A program made the position numbers and the translations under genes. Source: Conus ventricosus (lineage: Eukaryota; Mollusca; Gastropoda; Neogastropoda; Conidae). Taken from it: 64,000 nt of DNA. Of this stretch, positions 60,595-64,000 are shown in pieces. A model generated the notes under the pieces. That model saw only the letters and a list, made by a program, of their open reading frames with translations. It had not been told where the DNA came from and did no database searches. The number at the start of each line of letters is the position of its first letter. Position 1 is the stretch's first letter. Where the stretch lies: positions 141,700,471 to 141,764,470 of the forward strand of contig CM031595.1 of the NCBI GenBank assembly GCA_018398815.1, in the 5' to 3' direction.

Positions 60595-60880
60595 TTCGCC
60601 TTGGCTTAAGGCTGTGTCAGGTCAATTGACATAGGCTAGAACACCAAGGCTACATCAAAATGTTATGCTCTGCATAGTCAAGCACCTAGCATAACATTAT
60701 CAGTCTCCAAAATCCCACGAAGTCGGAGTGTGGCTGCCCATGTGGCGGGTTAATCAAAAACGGTCACACACGTAATGTTCACATCCCTAGCCGATGCATT
60801 TGTACCATAATGTTCAAATGCATCGGCTGTTCGGGTGATCCCTGGAGTCTTTTAGCCAGGGTACGACAACAACATCTACT
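60595..60880 (+). mobile_element. Interspersed repeat, SINE-like, family B copy 2
   Basis: Partner of 17040-17345, same blocks in the same order, ending TTTTAGCCAGGGTACGACAA. Shares with family A the module CGAAG...GGAGTGTGGCTGCC...GGCGGG...AATCAAAAACGGTCA. Confidence 0.7.
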
Positions 60881-61090
60881 GTCTGTTGTCAGTGGCAACT
60901 GACGTACTTGCTTTCTCAGCGCAACATGACACACCACTGTTGTGATCAAAGCTATTACCACTAACACAGAGAGAGAGAGAGAGAGAGAGAAGAGAGAGAG
61001 TAGCAACAACAGCAGCAGCTGGAATAGTAAGAGGTCCACGTCAAAAAACAATTGATTGATTTTCAGGCTTTTGTAATGCATAGACTGCAG

Positions 61091-61183
61091 AGGAAATGAG
61101 ACAGTTGCACGTGCACGCCGGACAGAATTCTACTTTCTCGACTGCCCGCTCCAGCTGCTCTCCACGCTGGGCGAAAAGCCTAA
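61091..61183 (+). CDS. Candidate exon of an unrecognised plus-strand gene
   Basis: 93 bp between ATAGACTGCAG and the strong donor GTAAGTGA. One frame is open throughout and reads GNETVARARRTEFYFLDCPL then QLLSTLGEKP, which looks like a folded protein rather than chance text. The minus strand is also open (GEQLERAVEKVEFCPACTC), so strand is not beyond doubt. No family recognised. Confidence 0.4.
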
Positions 61184-62009
61184 GTAAGTGATAACAAATA
61201 CACAGGGATGATGCAATGTAAACATTACAATAAAACAATACAAATGCACAAATGAAAAAACCCTCATAAAACAAGCAAACAAAACCAAACAAAAACTCAC
61301 ACTGAGATGAAGGACCTACTTGAAATACATGTATCAGTCATTATGGAAGTGCAATCCTTCCGTTACCTGATAACCACCTTCCAAGAGATATGTATGCCTA
61401 CTTGTTCTGTAAACAATTCATTAGAGGCTAGAATAATGACACTTTTTTTTTTTAATGCGGTGTAAGGTCTTCAGTTTCTCAATCTGCATAATACTCTAAA
61501 ATTGCCTTGTCTACAAGGACAAAGAACACGTGTCAGGTGCAGTCATTGTGTCGTTAAAAGGTAAGTATAGAGTAAAGGTAGGCATCCCCTAGTCTCCTCC
61601 TCCTATTTCCAATACCATAATCACCACTCATCGTCTTCTTGCTTTAGTGTAGGCCTTACATATTTACAAATTGTTGGTAAGAAATGTAAAGGGGATTGTT
61701 CTTAGAACAGTAGCAGTTACGAACACTTTTTAAAAAATCCAACAAGCATAATCACTCATCCTTTCCCCTACCCCTTCACCTATTCTGCCTACCCCCCCCC
61801 CCCCCTCCCCTTGGCCCACTTCAATCCTTCTCTCTCCCCTCCCTCTGTTTTTTTGTTTTTAGCCTCTATTCGCTTGAACACAGGAAAGAGCACCAAACAA
61901 AAATTAGGAAGGACAGCCCCCCCCCCCCCCCTCTCCCTGCCTCTGTCCCATCCAGAGAGAGAGATTGAGAGAGAGGTGGAAGAGTATGGAACGCCAAAAA
62001 AATCAAAAT

Positions 62010-62170
62010 GCGGCCGCAACTGCACGCGCATCTTTTCGTTGATTGGTCAAAATGTATGTGTGGATTCTGGCCGGAATACTATTCACAACTGCGCACGCAA
62101 CTGCGGCACCTGCAATGGCATTCGCACTTTGTCTTCAAGAGTCCGAAGGACTGAAACATTTGCAAAACAA

Positions 62171-62201
<31 letters not shown>

Positions 62202-62330
62202 CCGATAATATCATTACCTTGTCCAACCTTTTCAGAGCCTGTGCGATTGAGGACGCAGTTACGGCCCGAAATACACGCTAACATTTGACCAATCAACGAA
62301 GAAGATGTGAGTGCAGGTGCGCCCGCACGT
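62010..62330. repeat. Inverted repeat with ~45-bp arms carrying CCAAT motifs
   Basis: Left arm GCGGCCGCAACTGCACGCGC, ATCTTTTCGTTGATTGGTCA, AAATG (from about 62012) is mirrored by CATTTGACCAATCAACGAAG, AAGATGTGAGTGCAGGTGCG, CCCGC (to about 62328), near 85-90 percent identical. The inner sequences are weakly complementary too. A TC tract lies in the loop. It may be a MITE or a paired-promoter palindrome; no target duplication was seen. Confidence 0.7.
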
Positions 62331-62491
62331 GCTGTTGCGACTGCAGTTGGGCCTTTCGGGGAGGTGTCCGAATCTGTCGCGACGATAGTTACGAAACAGA
62401 CAGATGTGATGATACGGGGGATTGGGGCGTGACCACTGCAGTACCTACCCGTCAGAGGACGTTATCATTTTTGTCGCACGGGGCCAACAAC

Positions 62492-62496
<5 letters not shown>

Positions 62497-62535
<39 letters not shown>
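62497..62535. repeat. (GA)n microsatellite
   Basis: Pure GA tract following the inverted repeat. Confidence 0.9.
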
Positions 62536-62536
<1 letters not shown>

Positions 62537-62873
62537 GTTTGTGCTGCGAAACGAAAGAATAAACAAGCTACAAAAAAACACAACACATGTTGACCTCTTT
62601 GATCTTCTTTGGGCAGGACAAACAACATTCATAAACATGCAGATAAAATAACAATACTCAGACGTATAGACAGTCGAGCAGGCAGACTAACAGACTGAGA
62701 TGAGTCACCGATGGTGATATATTCGCAAACGACTTTTTTTTTCTTCTTTTTTGTTGTTGTTGCTTATCTGATAGCAACAAACAGAGAATCAGGTGACATA
62801 AGCTTATTCTTTTTCAATCGTTTCACATGAACATTGTCTTCGACTTTTCCGCAATGAAGTTTGCGTGACTGTT

Positions 62874-62877
<4 letters not shown>

Positions 62878-62924
<47 letters not shown>

Positions 62925-62992
62925 CGCCAAGGCCTATAAGAAAAAAATCTGAATCTGAATCTGAATCTCTCTCTCTCTCTCTCTCTCGCTCT
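62878..62992. repeat. (TC)n tracts around a CTGAAT hexamer tail
   Basis: TC tracts at 62878-62919 and 62968-62987 flank TCTGAATCTGAATCTGAATC, the same hexamer tail as at 20915, suggesting a shared retroelement 3' end. Confidence 0.7.
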
Positions 62993-63103
62993 CCAATGTT
63001 CATTGTGATGATCGTCTGCCTATAGTTATTATCCCATATATTAAAAAAAAAACGGTGAAAGGAAATTAATTTTGTATTGCAGTTAATGTAGTGTAGTGTA
63101 GTG

Positions 63104-63109
<6 letters not shown>

Positions 63110-63165
<56 letters not shown>
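63110..63165. repeat. (GT)n microsatellite
   Basis: Pure GT tract with a GTGTA-type lead-in and CGCGCGC trailing. Confidence 0.9.
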
Positions 63166-63166
<1 letters not shown>

Positions 63167-63483
63167 CGCGCGCGCACATGCCTGCGTGCGTATATGTGTG
63201 TGAAACATGGTGTTCGTGTTGTGCCTTTGTGCGTGATTGTGTGGGTGGATGAATGTGTGTGTGTGGAGGGGGAGGGTTAGGGTGGGGGGGGGGGGGTCGC
63301 TCACTCATCATGTCCACAGCTGCCAAGCAAGTCACGCTCAGTCCACAAAGAGGGGCCAATAGTTTTAGTAAGAACAATCGATGGCACACCTGCATCCCGC
63401 CCACTTCCGCCGATAGAACGTGATTCACCGGTTCTTTGCACCTGGCTAGACTCGGGTATCATTAAGGATGAGACTTGAAACGT

Positions 63484-63702
<219 letters not shown>

Positions 63703-64000
63703 TAGCCTACGTGTATGCGGGCTTGATCAAGGAAATGGTGATTAGTTTTAGACAAGGTCGTACTTCGTCTCGATGTTACTGAGTTTGTTAAGGTTGAAAA
63801 AAAAAGTCTTATATTTAAAGAAAGGATCAGATTTAAGAACCTAGGTATATAGAATTTTAATCAAACTGAATTGATTAAATCCAAGATCGTGGCTTTAACC
63901 AGCAGGGAAAGAAACTGACTGAATAGAGCCTATTTCCGTAGTAATGATCTCTTAAGCTCATACACTGAAAAATGTTATTACTGTTCAAGGATCAAAATAG
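63703..64000. other. Non-coding end of window
   Basis: AT-rich, nothing recognised. Confidence 0.4.

Noticed and set aside
62043..62168. Signal-peptide-like frame MYVWILAGILFTTAHATA
   Set aside because: Lies inside the imperfect inverted repeat and runs into a TC tract; no downstream domain or splice evidence.

Overview
This is eukaryotic nuclear DNA: coding sequence is split into short exons with GT/AG borders, separated by introns full of microsatellites and minisatellites, with tRNA-derived SINEs and the RNase H end of a LINE. The protein matches (a piRNA-type RRM-Tudor protein and the zeta subunit of the AP-5 adaptor) and the SINE style suggest a lophotrochozoan, probably a marine gastropod mollusc; that assignment is inference. 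Two runs of N (100 and 1000 bases, placeholder lengths) and many one-base frameshifts inside otherwise conserved exons point to a draft long-read assembly.

Layout. 1-950 is a CpG-rich block of unknown nature. 2.9-22 kb holds an RRM-like plus Tudor-domain gene on the minus strand; at least seven exons (15.7 kb down to 2.9 kb) join in phase, with a less certain 5' exon at 18.9-19.5 kb and a possible untranslated first exon at 21.9 kb. 22.6-41.3 kb is a nested tandem duplication without a host gene: two outer copies, the first with an internal duplication. Each copy carries LINE RNase H remains, a SINE, a ~66-bp minisatellite and a ~58-bp tandem repeat. 45.2-52.1 kb holds the C-terminal seven exons of AP5Z1 on the minus strand. 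A 1000-N gap follows, then a minus-strand EF-hand gene (54.0-57.9 kb). 56.6 kb has a short inverted-repeat element with a perfect 9-bp target duplication. 58-64 kb holds SINE remains, microsatellites, a ~45-bp-armed inverted repeat and two possible plus-strand exons.

The most striking signal is structural. At eight or so exon borders, in all three genes, the adjoining intron is made of a minisatellite whose repeat unit spans that very splice junction, so each copy carries intron end, splice dinucleotide and the first or last exon bases. Some introns are almost entirely built this way, with dozens of decoy splice sites, and in the AP5Z1 intron the copies are most alike next to the exon. I found no operon-like relation between the genes; they look like ordinary independent animal genes.
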